The position numbers were made by a program, and so were the translations under genes. 64,000 bases of DNA from Paenibacillus timonensis (GTDB lineage Bacteria; Bacillota; Bacilli; Paenibacillales; Paenibacillaceae). Below the pieces are notes generated by a model that worked only from the letters and a program-made list of their open reading frames with translations, had not been told where the DNA came from and searched no databases. Where the stretch lies: positions 1 through 64,000 of the forward strand of contig NZ_JAKSXN010000009.1 of assembly GCF_022427145.1 (NCBI RefSeq). The letters are read 5' to 3'. Position 1 is the first letter of the stretch; each line of letters begins with the position of its first letter. This document shows, in pieces, positions 16,631 through 26,132 of this stretch.

Positions 16631-17545
16631 GTGATCTTGTTGCGGCAGCAATTATCGATTGAGGAATACATGAAAGAGATTGGAGAAGTCGTTTCTGCCC
16701 GATTGTCCGCAAGCCTTCCGGCGGCATGGGACGTGCCGGATACGCTAAGCCAGGCGATGGATTACTCGCTGATGGCGGGAGGGAAACGGCTGCGGCCGCT
16801 GCTCGTCGTGGCTGCGGCGGAGGCGCTCGGCGGAAGCCGGGAAGCGGCATTGCCCGTCGCCTGCGCCGTGGAAATGGTGCATACCTATTCGCTGATCCAT
16901 GACGATCTGCCGGCCTTGGACAACGACGACTTTCGGCGCGGGAAACCGACGAATCATAAAGTGTTTGGGGAAGCGATGGCCATTTTGGCCGGAGACGGCT
17001 TGTTAACGCACGCTTTCTACAACGTAGTCCAAGCGAGCCGCGAGTACGGGGTGCCCGCGGAGGCGGCGCTTGCGATCGTTGCGGAGTTGTCGCGGTATGC
17101 CGGACCCGGCGGCATGGTGGGCGGTCAGGTGGCCGACATGCAAGGGGAGCAGGGAGTAACCGACCTGAACCAACTGCGCTATATCCATGAGCACAAAACC
17201 GGAGACCTGATCGTATTCTCGGTGAAGGCGGGGGGACATCTCGCTTCCGGGACCGCGGAGCAGCTTGAAGCCTTGGAGCGTTACGGACGGGCGTTAGGGC
17301 ATGCTTTCCAAATTCAGGACGATATCCTCGATCTGATCGGAGACGAAAGCAAACTCGGCAAAAAAACGCAAAGCGACGTGAAACAGCAGAAGGTGACCTA
17401 TCCTTACTTTATCGGTATCGAGGCATCCCGCTCCGAAGTCGACCGGCTGACGCGCGAAGCGAAGGAAGCCGTGCAGGGCGGCGCGGTTCCAAACCCGCAG
17501 CGGCTCTTGGAAATCGCCGATATGCTGCTGCGCCGGGATCATTGA
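16631..17545 (+). CDS. ispA: Farnesyl diphosphate synthase (geranyltranstransferase)
   Basis: Builds farnesyl diphosphate from isopentenyl and dimethylallyl diphosphates for undecaprenol and quinone synthesis. The 304-residue all-helical protein has both aspartate motifs, DDLPALDNDD near residue 94 and DDILD near residue 231, plus the GGKRLRP substrate segment. The start is uncertain: GTG 16631 is used here, but TTG 16637 is better spaced from GAGGAGAG at 16621-16628. It is followed by dxs, so two steps of the same pathway are adjacent. Confidence 0.95.
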   Translation: MILLRQQLSIEEYMKEIGEVVSARLSASLPAAWDVPDTLSQAMDYSLMAGGKRLRPLLVVAAAEALGGSREAALPVACAVEMVHTYSLIHDDLPALDNDDFRRGKPTNHKVFGEAMAILAGDGLLTHAFYNVVQASREYGVPAEAALAIVAELSRYAGPGGMVGGQVADMQGEQGVTDLNQLRYIHEHKTGDLIVFSVKAGGHLASGTAEQLEALERYGRALGHAFQIQDDILDLIGDESKLGKKTQSDVKQQKVTYPYFIGIEASRSEVDRLTREAKEAVQGGAVPNPQRLLEIADMLLRRDH

Positions 17546-17627
17546 TCCGCCTCCGTTTTATGGAGCGATATCACGGAAAAATGACTCATTCATCTGTTGC
17601 AAGTGATTTCGACATCATTGTGACATA

Positions 17628-17636
17628 TGGTATAAT
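17628..17636 (+). promoter_or_regulatory. Extended -10 promoter of dxs
   Basis: TGGTATAAT at 17628-17636 is an extended -10 with consensus TATAAT. The best -35 (TTCGAC, 17-base spacing) is poor. It lies 78 bases before the dxs start. Confidence 0.55.
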
Positions 17637-17713
17637 GAAGGCTATTATCATCTAGTGTTAAAAGCCGGTATCTGAAGCCGACTTTTTGAACCATACATTA
17701 AGGAAAGCGGGGA

Positions 17714-19624
17714 ATGGCTGTGCTGCTTTCGGAAATACATGAGCCTGCCGATCTGAAAAACTTGTCCCTGGAGCAATTGACGCCGCTCGCTGAGGAAATC
17801 CGCCAGTTCTTGATCGAGAAGCTGTCGGTGACCGGCGGGCATTTGGCTTCGAATTTGGGCGTGGTGGAATTGACGATCGCCCTGCACTATTGCTATAACA
17901 GTCCGCAGGATAAATTCATCTTCGACGTAGGCCACCAGGCTTATGTACATAAAATACTAACCGGGCGGATGGATCAGTTTGACACGCTTCGCAAACATCA
18001 TGGACTATGCGGATTTGTTAAACGGAGTGAGAGCGAGCATGACGTGTGGGAGGCAGGGCATAGCAGCACCTCGCTTTCGGCGGCGATGGGGATGGCGCTG
18101 GCCCGGGATTTGAAAGGCGAATCGAACCGGGTGATCGCGATCATCGGGGACGGTGCGTTAACCGGAGGAATGGCGTTTGAAGCGCTGAACCACATCGGTC
18201 ATGAGAAGAAAGACCTGATGGTCATCCTGAACGACAATGAAATGTCGATCGCGCCAAACGTCGGGGCCATGCACAACTACTTGACCAAAATCCGTTCCGA
18301 CCGCAATTATCTGCGGGCCAAGGACGAGGTCGAGCAGCTGCTGAAGAAAATTCCGGCCATCGGAGGCAAAGTGGCCAAAACCGTGGAACGAGTGAAGGAC
18401 AGCCTCAAGTATTTGATGGTGTCCGGCGTCTTATTCGAGGAGCTCGGCTTCAAGTACCTGGGGCCGGTGGACGGCCATGATTTGCCGGGCTTGATCGACT
18501 CCTTCAAGCAGGCGAATAACGTAAGCGGCCCGGTGTTGGTACATGTCCTAACTACTAAAGGCAAAGGATATACGCCGGCAGAGCAGGATTCGCATAAATG
18601 GCATGGCATTACGCCGTACAAAATCGAATCCGGCCAACTGTTGAAGGCCGTGGGAAATCCGATGTACACGGAGGTGTTCGGCCAGACGCTGATTGAGTTG
18701 GCCGAGCAGGACGAACGCATCGTAGCCGTGACCCCGGCGATGCCGGGCGGTTCCGGGTTGGTCAAATTCGGCGAACGTTTTCCCGGCCGCATGATCGACG
18801 TCGGCATCGCCGAGCAGCATGCCGCCACGATGTGCGCAGCTATGGCGATGGAAGGCCTGAAGCCGGTGTACGCGGTGTATTCCACGTTTATGCAGCGGGC
18901 TTACGACCAGATCGTCCATGATATTTGCCGCCATAACGCCAACGTGATGTTCGCCATCGACCGAGCCGGATTTGTCGGTGCGGACGGAGAGACCCACCAA
19001 GGCGTTTACGATATCGCTTTTATGCGGCATATTCCGAATATCGTATTGATGATGCCGAAGGACGAGAACGAATTGCGCCACATGATGAAAACGGCGCTTG
19101 AATATAATGACGGGCCGATCGCCTACCGCTATCCGCGGATCAACGTGCCTGGGGTTCCGCTGGACAAAGAGCTGATGCCGATCCCGATCGGAACTTGGGA
19201 ACAGCTGCGCGAAGGCGACAGCCTGACGATCGTAGCGGTGGGGCCGATGGTGCAGGTGGCGGAAGAAGCGGCGGAAACGCTGAAACGGGAAGGCGTGTCC
19301 GCCGCCGTCGTGAACGCCAGATTTTTGAAGCCGCTCGATGGGGATATGCTGGGTAAGCTTGCGCAGGGCAGCGGAAAGATCATCGTGCTTGAAGAGGCGT
19401 CGCAGGCAGGAAGCTTGGGCAGCGCCATCTTGGAGTTCTACGCAGAGCAAGGGATCACAGGGCTGGACATCCATCTGATGGGCGTCCCGGACCGGTTTAT
19501 CGAGCATGGAAGCATTAAAGAGCAGTTGGAAGAAGTTGGCTTAACGGCCGAAAATGTCGTCCGCGAGGTACAGAAACTGCGAAGCGGTCAACATCTGACT
19601 CTGGGCAAAAAAGTAAATTATTGA
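17714..19624 (+). CDS. dxs: 1-deoxy-D-xylulose-5-phosphate synthase
   Basis: Thiamine-diphosphate enzyme condensing pyruvate and glyceraldehyde 3-phosphate, the first step of the MEP isoprenoid pathway. The 636-residue protein shows the ThDP motif GDGALTGG...NDNEMS near residues 150-180, the transketolase pyrimidine domain with [11 protein letters not shown] and [10 protein letters not shown], and a C-terminal transketolase domain. ATG 17714 follows AAGGAAAGCGGGG. It runs into tlyA after 12 bases, suggesting one transcript. Confidence 0.97.
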   Translation: MAVLLSEIHEPADLKNLSLEQLTPLAEEIRQFLIEKLSVTGGHLASNLGVVELTIALHYCYNSPQDKFIFDVGHQAYVHKILTGRMDQFDTLRKHHGLCGFVKRSESEHDVWEAGHSSTSLSAAMGMALARDLKGESNRVIAIIGDGALTGGMAFEALNHIGHEKKDLMVILNDNEMSIAPNVGAMHNYLTKIRSDRNYLRAKDEVEQLLKKIPAIGGKVAKTVERVKDSLKYLMVSGVLFEELGFKYLGPVDGHDLPGLIDSFKQANNVSGPVLVHVLTTKGKGYTPAEQDSHKWHGITPYKIESGQLLKAVGNPMYTEVFGQTLIELAEQDERIVAVTPAMPGGSGLVKFGERFPGRMIDVGIAEQHAATMCAAMAMEGLKPVYAVYSTFMQRAYDQIVHDICRHNANVMFAIDRAGFVGADGETHQGVYDIAFMRHIPNIVLMMPKDENELRHMMKTALEYNDGPIAYRYPRINVPGVPLDKELMPIPIGTWEQLREGDSLTIVAVGPMVQVAEEAAETLKREGVSAAVVNARFLKPLDGDMLGKLAQGSGKIIVLEEASQAGSLGSAILEFYAEQGITGLDIHLMGVPDRFIEHGSIKEQLEEVGLTAENVVREVQKLRSGQHLTLGKKVNY

Positions 19625-19636
19625 CGGGAGATTGGC

Positions 19637-20500
19637 ATGTCGGTTTCCAAGGAACGCGTAGACGTCCTGCTCGTGGAGCAGGGATATTTCGATAGCAGGG
19701 AAAAGGCGAAAGCCGCGATCATGGCCGGTCTGGTGTTCGGCGGACAGGAGCGGCTCGAGAAAGCGGGGACGAAGATTCCCCGCGATACCGCGTTGTCCGT
19801 CAAAGGGGCGATCCATCCCTATGTCAGCCGGGGCGGACTGAAGCTGGAAAAAGCGATTAAGCGATTTAACCTGGATCTGACAGGCCGGACGATGCTGGAC
19901 ATCGGATCGTCCACCGGGGGCTTTACCGATTGCGCCTTGCAGCATGGCGCCGGTTATGTCTATGCCATCGACGTCGGCTACAACCAGCTCGATTGGTCGC
20001 TGCGCAACGATCCGCGGGTGAACGTCAAGGAACGCACCAACTTCCGGTACATGACGCCGGAGGATTTGGAGGGCCCGAAGCCGGACTTCGCCAGCATCGA
20101 CGTGTCATTTATATCGCTCAAAATCATTTTGCCGCCGCTCCTCGCGCTGTTGAGACGGCCGGCGGACATCGCCGCTCTCATTAAGCCGCAGTTTGAGGCC
20201 GGGCGCGAGAAGGTCGGCAAATCGGGGGTCGTTCGCGATTCCAAAGTGCATCAGGAAGTGCTGGAGACGGTGCTGGGGTTTGCGGCAGAGCAAGGCTACG
20301 AAGTGGCCGGGTTAACCTTCTCCCCGATCACCGGCGGTGAAGGCAATATCGAATTTTTGGCTCACCTCAGGCTAGAGGAAGAGCCAGCAGGCAATTCGGC
20401 AGGCAGGCAGGGGGATGAGCGTATCACGCAACTCCGCGAATTGGCCGCCAGCGTTGTCCAGGAAGCCGCGAACACCTTTACGGGAGGCCCATCGAAATGA
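19637..20500 (+). CDS. tlyA: TlyA family rRNA (cytidine-2'-O)-methyltransferase
   Basis: Predicted 2'-O-methyltransferase for rRNA cytidine, called YqxC in B. subtilis. The 287-residue product has an N-terminal S4 RNA-binding domain (RVDVLLVEQGYFDSREKA, about residues 7-65) and an FtsJ-type Rossmann domain with MLDIGSSTGGFTD as SAM site. The KPQFEAG segment is also present. Members of this family were first called haemolysins, which is not a supported role here. ATG 19637 follows GACGGGAG. A terminator overlaps its end. Confidence 0.93.
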   Translation: MSVSKERVDVLLVEQGYFDSREKAKAAIMAGLVFGGQERLEKAGTKIPRDTALSVKGAIHPYVSRGGLKLEKAIKRFNLDLTGRTMLDIGSSTGGFTDCALQHGAGYVYAIDVGYNQLDWSLRNDPRVNVKERTNFRYMTPEDLEGPKPDFASIDVSFISLKIILPPLLALLRRPADIAALIKPQFEAGREKVGKSGVVRDSKVHQEVLETVLGFAAEQGYEVAGLTFSPITGGEGNIEFLAHLRLEEEPAGNSAGRQGDERITQLRELAASVVQEAANTFTGGPSK

Positions 20501-20512
20501 TGGGTCTTTTTT
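20486..20512 (+). terminator. Terminator overlapping the tlyA stop
   Basis: GGCCCATC and GATGGGTC around a GAAA loop are followed by TTTTTT. The stem includes the last tlyA codons. Confidence 0.8.
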
Positions 20513-20655
20513 GCATGCCTGCTTGCAAATCGAACGCCTGTTCCCTATAATGGAATCAAAACCGTGATTTTGTCCTCATTCCCCTCATAAATTTATGCTT
20601 CGCCCGACAGGAGCTGATCGCGGCAGCGTCGAAATAATGGGTGAGGTGATAATCG

Positions 20656-21135
20656 GTGGGAGCTTACTCTGACGGTCTTCTGATGATTGTGATCGCGGGA
20701 ATCGGCGCTTTTTTACTGTACCGCGGTTTTCGTTCCTGGGTCCGCAAGCCGTTTTCTTTAAGATCCGGCATCGGATTTGAAATGAATGAGGAGATTCTGG
20801 AGCACCCTGCCGTGGACATGCTGGAGCAAGCGGGTTACGAGGTCGTCAGCGATAAATTGAAGGTGCCGCTCACCTTCCGCGTGGACGGCGAACTCCTGCA
20901 CAGCCGTCTGTTTATCGACTATATTGCGGTCAAGAACGGGGAATTCTATCTGGTAAGGACCGCGCGGGAACGCCTCCCGATCGAATGGACGGGCAGCGGC
21001 TTACGCAGGGAACTGCTGCCGTTCCTGCTGCTATATCCGGATTGCGCCGGCGTGTTGTACGTGGATCCGGAACAAGGGGAGCTGAAGGAAATCTCCTTAA
21101 CGACGGAAGAGGATGAAGAAGATGAATCCGCCTGA
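20656..21135 (+). CDS. Conserved membrane-anchored protein of unknown function
   Basis: The gene is not recognised as a named family. The 159-residue product starts with one hydrophobic helix (about residues 8-22), then basic residues, then a soluble domain that looks alpha/beta and ends in a strongly acidic tail (EEDEEDESA). The charge pattern suggests the soluble part faces the cytosol. GTG 20656 is preceded by GTGAGGTGATAA. It sits between tlyA and ahrC on the same strand, 27 bases before the frame of ahrC. The segment VDMLEQAGYEVVSDK recalls nuclease-like or restriction-like folds only loosely; no function is claimed. Confidence 0.75.
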   Translation: MGAYSDGLLMIVIAGIGAFLLYRGFRSWVRKPFSLRSGIGFEMNEEILEHPAVDMLEQAGYEVVSDKLKVPLTFRVDGELLHSRLFIDYIAVKNGEFYLVRTARERLPIEWTGSGLRRELLPFLLLYPDCAGVLYVDPEQGELKEISLTTEEDEEDESA

Positions 21136-21174
21136 ATCGATACGTTTTCGACCAACAGGCAAGTGGAGGGCAGA

Positions 21175-21624
21175 ATGAAAGGGCATAGACATATCAAAAT
21201 ACGGGAAATCATTACGGCAAGGGAAATCGAAACCCAGGACGAGCTGGTGGAAGCGCTGCGCGAAGCGGGATATCAGGTCACTCAGGCCACGGTCTCCCGC
21301 GACATCAAAGAACTGATGCTGATCAAGGTGCCGACGGACGATGGCAGGTACAAATACTCCATGCCGACGGCCCAGCGTTATAACCCGGTGCAGAAGCTGC
21401 AGCGTGCGCTGGTCGACAGCTTCGTGCATATCGACCATACCGGGAATCTGGTCGTGATGAAGTGCCTTCCGGGGACGGCCAATTCGGTGGCCGTGCTGCT
21501 CGACAATATGGAGTGGCCGGATTTGCTCGGCACGATTTGCGGGGACGACACGATCCTGCTGATTTGCCGGAATGAGGAGTACAGCCGGTTTTTGATCGAA
21601 CAGATCATGGGTTACATATCTTAA
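21175..21624 (+). CDS. ahrC: Arginine repressor AhrC/ArgR
   Basis: Hexameric transcription factor that binds ARG boxes with arginine as co-repressor and controls arginine synthesis and breakdown. The 149-residue product has an N-terminal winged helix (IREIITAREIETQDELV...QATVSRDIKEL) and a C-terminal hexamerisation/arginine domain with GTICGDDTIL. ATG 21175 is preferred over GTG 21163 because GTGGAGGG is the ribosome site and the length then equals B. subtilis AhrC. It lies before recN, as in Bacillus. Confidence 0.96.
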   Translation: MKGHRHIKIREIITAREIETQDELVEALREAGYQVTQATVSRDIKELMLIKVPTDDGRYKYSMPTAQRYNPVQKLQRALVDSFVHIDHTGNLVVMKCLPGTANSVAVLLDNMEWPDLLGTICGDDTILLICRNEEYSRFLIEQIMGYIS

Positions 21625-21657
21625 TCGAGTTTGGAGTTAGGGGAAGGAGTGCCTGGC

Positions 21658-23397
21658 ATGTTGGTTCATTTATCCATTCGTAATCTGGCGGTGGTTGAAG
21701 CGGTGGACGTCTCTTTTGGTTCCGGCTTTCATGTCCTCACGGGGGAGACCGGTGCGGGCAAATCGATCATCATCGATGCGCTAGGCTTGATTGCCGGCGG
21801 CCGGGGTTCGGCCGATTTGATCCGTTATGGCTGTGATAAGGCCGAAATGGAGGCCTCCTTCGATCTGCCTGCGGGACATCCGGTCTGGACAACCTTGGAT
21901 GGATTAGGAATCGCCGGCGATCCCGGCGAACTTCTGATCATTCGCCGGGAAATCAGCGTTCAGGGCAAGAGCTCGGCGCGCATCAACGGTCAACTCGTTA
22001 ATTTATCGATGCTGCGCGAAGTCGGCGACGAATTGATCAACCTGCATGGACAACATGAGCACCAAACCCTGCTTCGGCCCGAACGCCATTTGGAGCTGCT
22101 GGATGCTTACGGGGCCGAATCGATAGATCCGGTCAAGGCGGCTTATCAAGCAACCTATGCCGAGTTCGTGCGAATCGACAAGGAATATAACGAGCTGCGC
22201 AATACGAGCCAGCAGGCGTTGCAAATGCTCGATTTATACCGGTTTCAGCTTGGCGAGATTGCGGCAGCCGAGTTAAAACCGGGCGAAGATGAATTACTCG
22301 CGGAGGAAAAGGTCAAGCTATCCCATAGCGAGAAAATGATGGAGTCCATTTCGAAAGCGTATGATTCGCTATATGGACCCCAAGGGCTTGACGCGATCGC
22401 GAAAGCCGTATCGAAGCTGAACGAAGTGGCCGCATATGACAGCAAAGGGATTTCTCCTCTCTTGGAGCAGCTGCAGTCCGCTTATTATCAACTCGAGGAT
22501 GCATCCTTCAGTTTGCGGAACTACCGAGAACGGATTGAATTTAATCCCGAACGGCTCGAAGAAGTGGAGGAACGGCTAGATTTAATCTCATCGCTCCGCC
22601 GCAAATACGGAGACGACATTCAAGGCATCCTCGCTTATTATGAGAAGATCCGTCAGGAAACCGATGCTCTGGAGAACAAGGATGAGCGACTGGACCAGCT
22701 TCAGGCGGAGCGGGAGAAACTGACGGCCCGATTAATGAAGCAAGCCTTTGAACTGAGTGCAGTACGGCGCCTGAAGGCCGATGAACTTGCAGCCCAGATC
22801 GAGACCGAGCTCAAGGACCTGCAAATGGGACGAACTTCTTTGCAAGTGAAGTTGTCCATCGCGGAGGATGCACATGGCTTGGACTGGGAAGGGAAGAAGA
22901 TCCGTCCCGGTAAGCAAGGCATCGACAATGCCGAATTCTTGATCTCGCCGAACCCGGGAGAACCTCTCCGGCCGTTAAGCAAAATTGCGTCCGGCGGTGA
23001 GTTGTCGCGGATGATGCTGGCGCTTAAGAGCATTTTTGCCCGGCATGAGCAGGTCCCCGTGCTGATTTTCGATGAAGTCGATACCGGCGTCAGCGGCCGG
23101 GCCGCCCAATCGATCGCCGACAAGTTGTCCCGATTGTCCGCGATGTGCCAGGTGTTCGCCATTACCCACTTGCCGCAGGTGGCCTGCATGGCCGAACGGC
23201 AGTATCTCATCGAGAAAGTCGTTGAAGAAGGCCGTACGATGACCCGCGTTGAATCATTAGATGAAGCGGGACGGGTGAATGAACTGGCCCGCATGCTCGG
23301 CGGGGTGGAAATCACGGAGAAAACCCAACACCATGCCCAGGAAATGCTGAAGCTGGCGCAGGCACAAAAGGATGGTTTATTAAGTCCGGCACAATGA
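21658..23397 (+). CDS. recN: DNA repair protein RecN
   Basis: SMC-like ATPase that gathers at double-strand breaks. The 579-residue protein has Walker A GETGAGKSI near residue 30, a central coiled coil (about 150-370), the ABC signature SGGELSRMMLALK and Walker B VLIFDEVDTGVSG near residue 465. ATG 21658 is eight bases after GGGGAAGGAG; the open frame back to 21631 has no ribosome site. All motifs are intact. Confidence 0.97.
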   Translation: MLVHLSIRNLAVVEAVDVSFGSGFHVLTGETGAGKSIIIDALGLIAGGRGSADLIRYGCDKAEMEASFDLPAGHPVWTTLDGLGIAGDPGELLIIRREISVQGKSSARINGQLVNLSMLREVGDELINLHGQHEHQTLLRPERHLELLDAYGAESIDPVKAAYQATYAEFVRIDKEYNELRNTSQQALQMLDLYRFQLGEIAAAELKPGEDELLAEEKVKLSHSEKMMESISKAYDSLYGPQGLDAIAKAVSKLNEVAAYDSKGISPLLEQLQSAYYQLEDASFSLRNYRERIEFNPERLEEVEERLDLISSLRRKYGDDIQGILAYYEKIRQETDALENKDERLDQLQAEREKLTARLMKQAFELSAVRRLKADELAAQIETELKDLQMGRTSLQVKLSIAEDAHGLDWEGKKIRPGKQGIDNAEFLISPNPGEPLRPLSKIASGGELSRMMLALKSIFARHEQVPVLIFDEVDTGVSGRAAQSIADKLSRLSAMCQVFAITHLPQVACMAERQYLIEKVVEEGRTMTRVESLDEAGRVNELARMLGGVEITEKTQHHAQEMLKLAQAQKDGLLSPAQ

Positions 23398-23496
23398 TTG
23401 ACAGTAATAAAACACCTGACCCGGGGTATCTTATAGGTACGCAATTGGCGACCACCTTTTCGTCAAGCGAAAGAAGCTAAGGGAGCGTGACAGCCA

Positions 23497-24828
23497 TTGA
23501 ACCCGAACCTCAGGAATAGAATGCTCGGTCTTTTTCTTGCCTTCTTCTTTTGTTTTCTCGGCACGTCTGCCGCTGAAGGGCGGCTGCCTGTATTGCCGGA
23601 CGAGTTGCGCCTGTTTCAGGGTCAGGGAACGCAAATTTCATTAGCTTTGCCCGTACAGGCCGAAGTTAGCGTGGATCGGCCCGATGTCGTGATGGTAAAC
23701 GGGCAAGCGAATCCATCCATGAAAGTATCCTTGGGAAATCCGCTCAAGCTTTCGTCGCTTCGGAGTGGAGAAGCCAACCTCCGCATGAAATTATTCGGTC
23801 AAATTCCTCTAAAGACCGTGAAGGTCAATGTCATTCCGGACCTCAAAGTCATTCCCGGCGGACAAACCATCGGCGTTAAGGTGAAGTCCGCCGGGATCTT
23901 AGTGGTCGGCCATCACCAGGTCGTCACCGACACCGGCAAAGTATCTCCCGGCGAAGCCGCGGGAATTCAAGCCGGCGATTTGATCACCCACATTAACGGC
24001 ACGAAGCTGCAGGATGTCCGCGAGGTGGCCGATATCGCGGCCGATTCAGGCAATCACCAGCGTCCGCTCAAGATTACTTATAAGCGGAACGACAAAGAAT
24101 TTACCACCTCCCTGAGTCCGGCGTACGATCAACAGGATCGGGCGTGGAGATTAGGCCTTTATATTCGTGATTCCGCCGCAGGGGTGGGGACACTGACGTT
24201 CTATTCCCCGTCTCATGGCGTGTATGGGGCGTTAGGACACATTATTACCGATATGAATACGCAGACGCCGATCGTGGTCGGCAGCGGGCAGATTTTGCAG
24301 TCCAGCGTAACGTCCATCTCCAAGAGCGAAAGCGGAGAACCGGGGGAGAAGCGGGCTCATTTTCTGAAGGAAGGGAAAACCTTAGGCAATATCGAACGAA
24401 ATACGCATTTCGGGATCTTCGGGAAAATGTCGCAAAATCCGGAGCATAGCGTATATCAGAAACCGGTCCCAGTCGCTTTCGCGGAGGAAGTGAAGGAAGG
24501 ACCGGCGGAAATCCTAACGGTGGTGGAGGGTCAGCGGGTGGAGCGATTTAAGGTTGAGATCGTTCATGTTTCCAAGCAAAGCGCTCCGGAAACCAAGGGT
24601 CTGGTGATCCGCATTACCGATCCTCGCCTCGTGGAGAAGACGGGGGGCATTGTTCAAGGCATGAGCGGCAGCCCGATTATCCAAAACGGGAAACTGATTG
24701 GCGCGGTCACCCATGTGTTCGTCAACGATCCGAAATCAGGATATGGATGCTTTATCGAGTGGATGCTCCAGGATGCCGGAATTCTGCAGAGCAACAAAGG
24801 CACGCTTCAAAATCTTAAGGCGAGCTAA
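23497..24828 (+). CDS. spoIVB: SpoIVB serine peptidase (S55)
   Basis: Forespore protease secreted into the space between the membranes, where it cuts SpoIVFA to trigger sigma-K activation. The 443-residue protein has an N-terminal signal/anchor (about residues 9-27), a PDZ domain (about 125-200, with SPGEAAGIQAGDLI), and an S55 peptidase domain with GALGH (His248) and GMSGSPI (Ser390/Ser392 region). It starts with TTG 23497 behind AAGGGAG. It lies between recN and spo0A as in Bacillus. A sigma-F or sigma-G promoter is expected, but no convincing site is seen in the 99-base gap before it. Confidence 0.95.
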   Translation: MNPNLRNRMLGLFLAFFFCFLGTSAAEGRLPVLPDELRLFQGQGTQISLALPVQAEVSVDRPDVVMVNGQANPSMKVSLGNPLKLSSLRSGEANLRMKLFGQIPLKTVKVNVIPDLKVIPGGQTIGVKVKSAGILVVGHHQVVTDTGKVSPGEAAGIQAGDLITHINGTKLQDVREVADIAADSGNHQRPLKITYKRNDKEFTTSLSPAYDQQDRAWRLGLYIRDSAAGVGTLTFYSPSHGVYGALGHIITDMNTQTPIVVGSGQILQSSVTSISKSESGEPGEKRAHFLKEGKTLGNIERNTHFGIFGKMSQNPEHSVYQKPVPVAFAEEVKEGPAEILTVVEGQRVERFKVEIVHVSKQSAPETKGLVIRITDPRLVEKTGGIVQGMSGSPIIQNGKLIGAVTHVFVNDPKSGYGCFIEWMLQDAGILQSNKGTLQNLKAS

Positions 24829-24850
24829 CGCTGCCTTAAGATTTTTTTTA
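24811..24850 (+). terminator. Terminator at the spoIVB end
   Basis: AATCTTAAGGC pairs perfectly with GCCTTAAGATT, and a run of eight T follows. The stem covers the last codons of spoIVB. Confidence 0.92.
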
Positions 24851-24870
24851 TCCCAGGGGCTTACCTTTAG

Positions 24871-24879
24871 ATCGACATA
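24871..24879 (-). promoter_or_regulatory. Weak 0A box
   Basis: Reads TATGTCGAT on the minus strand, 7 of 9 to the 0A-box consensus TTTGTCRAA. It is only meaningful because three better copies lie nearby. Confidence 0.3.
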
Positions 24880-24901
24880 CAATCCCTATTTCCTGTATGC
24901 A

Positions 24902-24910
24902 TTTGTCGAA
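24902..24910 (+). promoter_or_regulatory. Perfect 0A box upstream of spo0A
   Basis: TTTGTCGAA is an exact match to the Spo0A binding consensus. It lies about 90 bases before the sigma-H-like -35. Confidence 0.7.
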
Positions 24911-24989
24911 TGAATCCGAACGGTATCGGTTTGTGTAAATAAATATTTTATTATATCTCAAGCCTGTAAAAAAATAAATAAAAATAATT

Positions 24990-24998
24990 TTCGACAGA
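24990..24998 (-). promoter_or_regulatory. 0A box touching the sigma-H -35
   Basis: Minus-strand TCTGTCGAA matches 8 of 9 consensus positions and abuts the -35 element of the spo0A promoter. Confidence 0.55.
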
Positions 24999-25025
24999 AG
25001 GAATTTACTTTTGTGTGTCGAATCC
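24997..25025 (+). promoter_or_regulatory. Sigma-H promoter of spo0A, with 0A box in the -10
   Basis: GAAGGAATT at 24997-25005 and GTCGAATCC at 25017-25025, 11 bases apart, match the sigma-H pattern RnAGGAwwW-N11/12-RnnGAATww almost fully. TGTGTCGAA at 25014-25022 is an 8 of 9 0A box overlapping the -10. In B. subtilis the inducible spo0A promoter also uses sigma-H and is bound by Spo0A. Confidence 0.75.
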
Positions 25026-25088
25026 TTATTCTGGGAAGAGGAGAAACAAAGAAGAACCCATCCATTTACCTGAAGGAGGAAGTAGGCA

Positions 25089-25892
25089 GTGCAGAAAATC
25101 GAAGTGTTGTTGGCGGATGATAATCGAGAATTTACGAATTTGCTCGCGGAATACATTTCGGAGCAGGACGATATGGTCGTCTCGGGAATCGCCTATAATG
25201 GGGAAGAAGTGCTGGAGATGATCGATAATGCGGCCAAAGTTCCCGATGTCTTGATCCTGGACATCATTATGCCTCATCTGGACGGACTCGGTGTACTTGA
25301 ACGCATTCGCGACCTCAACTTGACACCGCAGCCCAAAATCATCATGCTGACCGCTTTTGGTCAAGAGAACATCACGCAGCGTGCCGTTCAGCTTGGCGCT
25401 TCTTACTACATCTTGAAGCCTTTTGACATGGAAGTTCTGGCGAACCGTATCCGCCAGCTCGTCGGCGTTCAAACCTTAACCACCAGCGCACCGTCGGCAT
25501 CGTTTACGAAATCGAACGTGGTGCCGCTGGGCAAGGGCAAAAACCTCGATGCGAACATCACTTCAATCATTCATGAAATCGGAGTCCCTGCGCATATTAA
25601 AGGGTATCAATATCTGCGCGAAGCGATTACGATGGTTTATAACAACATCGAAATTTTGGGTGCAATCACGAAAACGTTGTATCCGGCGATCGCGGAAAAA
25701 TTCAAAACGACGCCATCCCGCGTAGAACGAGCCATTCGCCATGCGATCGAAGTCGCTTGGACGCGCGGCAACATCGATTCGATCAGCCATCTTTTCGGCT
25801 ATACGATCAACATCTCCAAATCCAAGCCGACCAACAGCGAATTTATCGCCATGGTGGCCGATAAGCTGCGGATCGAGCATAAAGTGTCGTGA
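25089..25892 (+). CDS. spo0A: Sporulation master regulator Spo0A
   Basis: Response regulator at the end of the sporulation phosphorelay. The 267-residue protein has a receiver domain with the acidic pair ADD near residues 9-11, phosphoacceptor Asp58 in LILDIIMP and the conserved LKPFD lysine. After a variable linker comes the Spo0A-specific DNA-binding domain (from about residue 150), with [17 protein letters not shown] and the recognition region [15 protein letters not shown]. The start is GTG 25089, ten bases after AAGGAGG. Its upstream region carries a sigma-H promoter and four candidate 0A boxes, so autoregulation is likely. It is monocistronic, closed by a terminator near 25983. Confidence 0.98.
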   Translation: MQKIEVLLADDNREFTNLLAEYISEQDDMVVSGIAYNGEEVLEMIDNAAKVPDVLILDIIMPHLDGLGVLERIRDLNLTPQPKIIMLTAFGQENITQRAVQLGASYYILKPFDMEVLANRIRQLVGVQTLTTSAPSASFTKSNVVPLGKGKNLDANITSIIHEIGVPAHIKGYQYLREAITMVYNNIEILGAITKTLYPAIAEKFKTTPSRVERAIRHAIEVAWTRGNIDSISHLFGYTINISKSKPTNSEFIAMVADKLRIEHKVS

Positions 25893-25982
25893 AAGTCTAA
25901 GGAAACGAATGAACGTGATAACGACGGGTGAGTGTATGCCGTTGGTCGTTCACTTACGTAGTTATACAGATTTGAATGAAAG

Positions 25983-26027
25983 GCGGTCCCTCTCGGTGAA
26001 CACCGGGCTGCGGCCGTTTTTTATTTT
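25983..26027 (+). terminator. Terminator after spo0A
   Basis: A GC-rich imperfect hairpin built on CGGTG/CACCG with outer CGG/CCG pairs is followed by TTTTTTATTTTT. Confidence 0.7.
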
Positions 26028-26053
26028 TCGGGAAAGAGATCCGCATACCCCAA

Positions 26054-26082
26054 TTGACAAAACCTACCTTTGGGGTTATTCT
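26054..26082 (+). promoter_or_regulatory. Sigma-A promoter of the zinc efflux operon
   Basis: TTGACA at 26054-26059 and TATTCT at 26077-26082 have exactly 17 bases between them. Confidence 0.8.
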
Positions 26083-26083
26083 G

Positions 26084-26105
26084 TATATGAACATATGCTC
26101 ATATA
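26084..26105. promoter_or_regulatory. ArsR/CzrA-type operator
   Basis: A 22-base near-perfect palindrome with half-sites TATATGAACAT and ATGCTCATATA (10 of 11 positions symmetric). It resembles the TATATGAACA-type operator of CzrA/SmtB repressors. It starts two bases after the -10, where bound repressor would block initiation. Confidence 0.75.
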
Positions 26106-26132
26106 CTGAATTTGGAGAGGGGAAACCAACGA

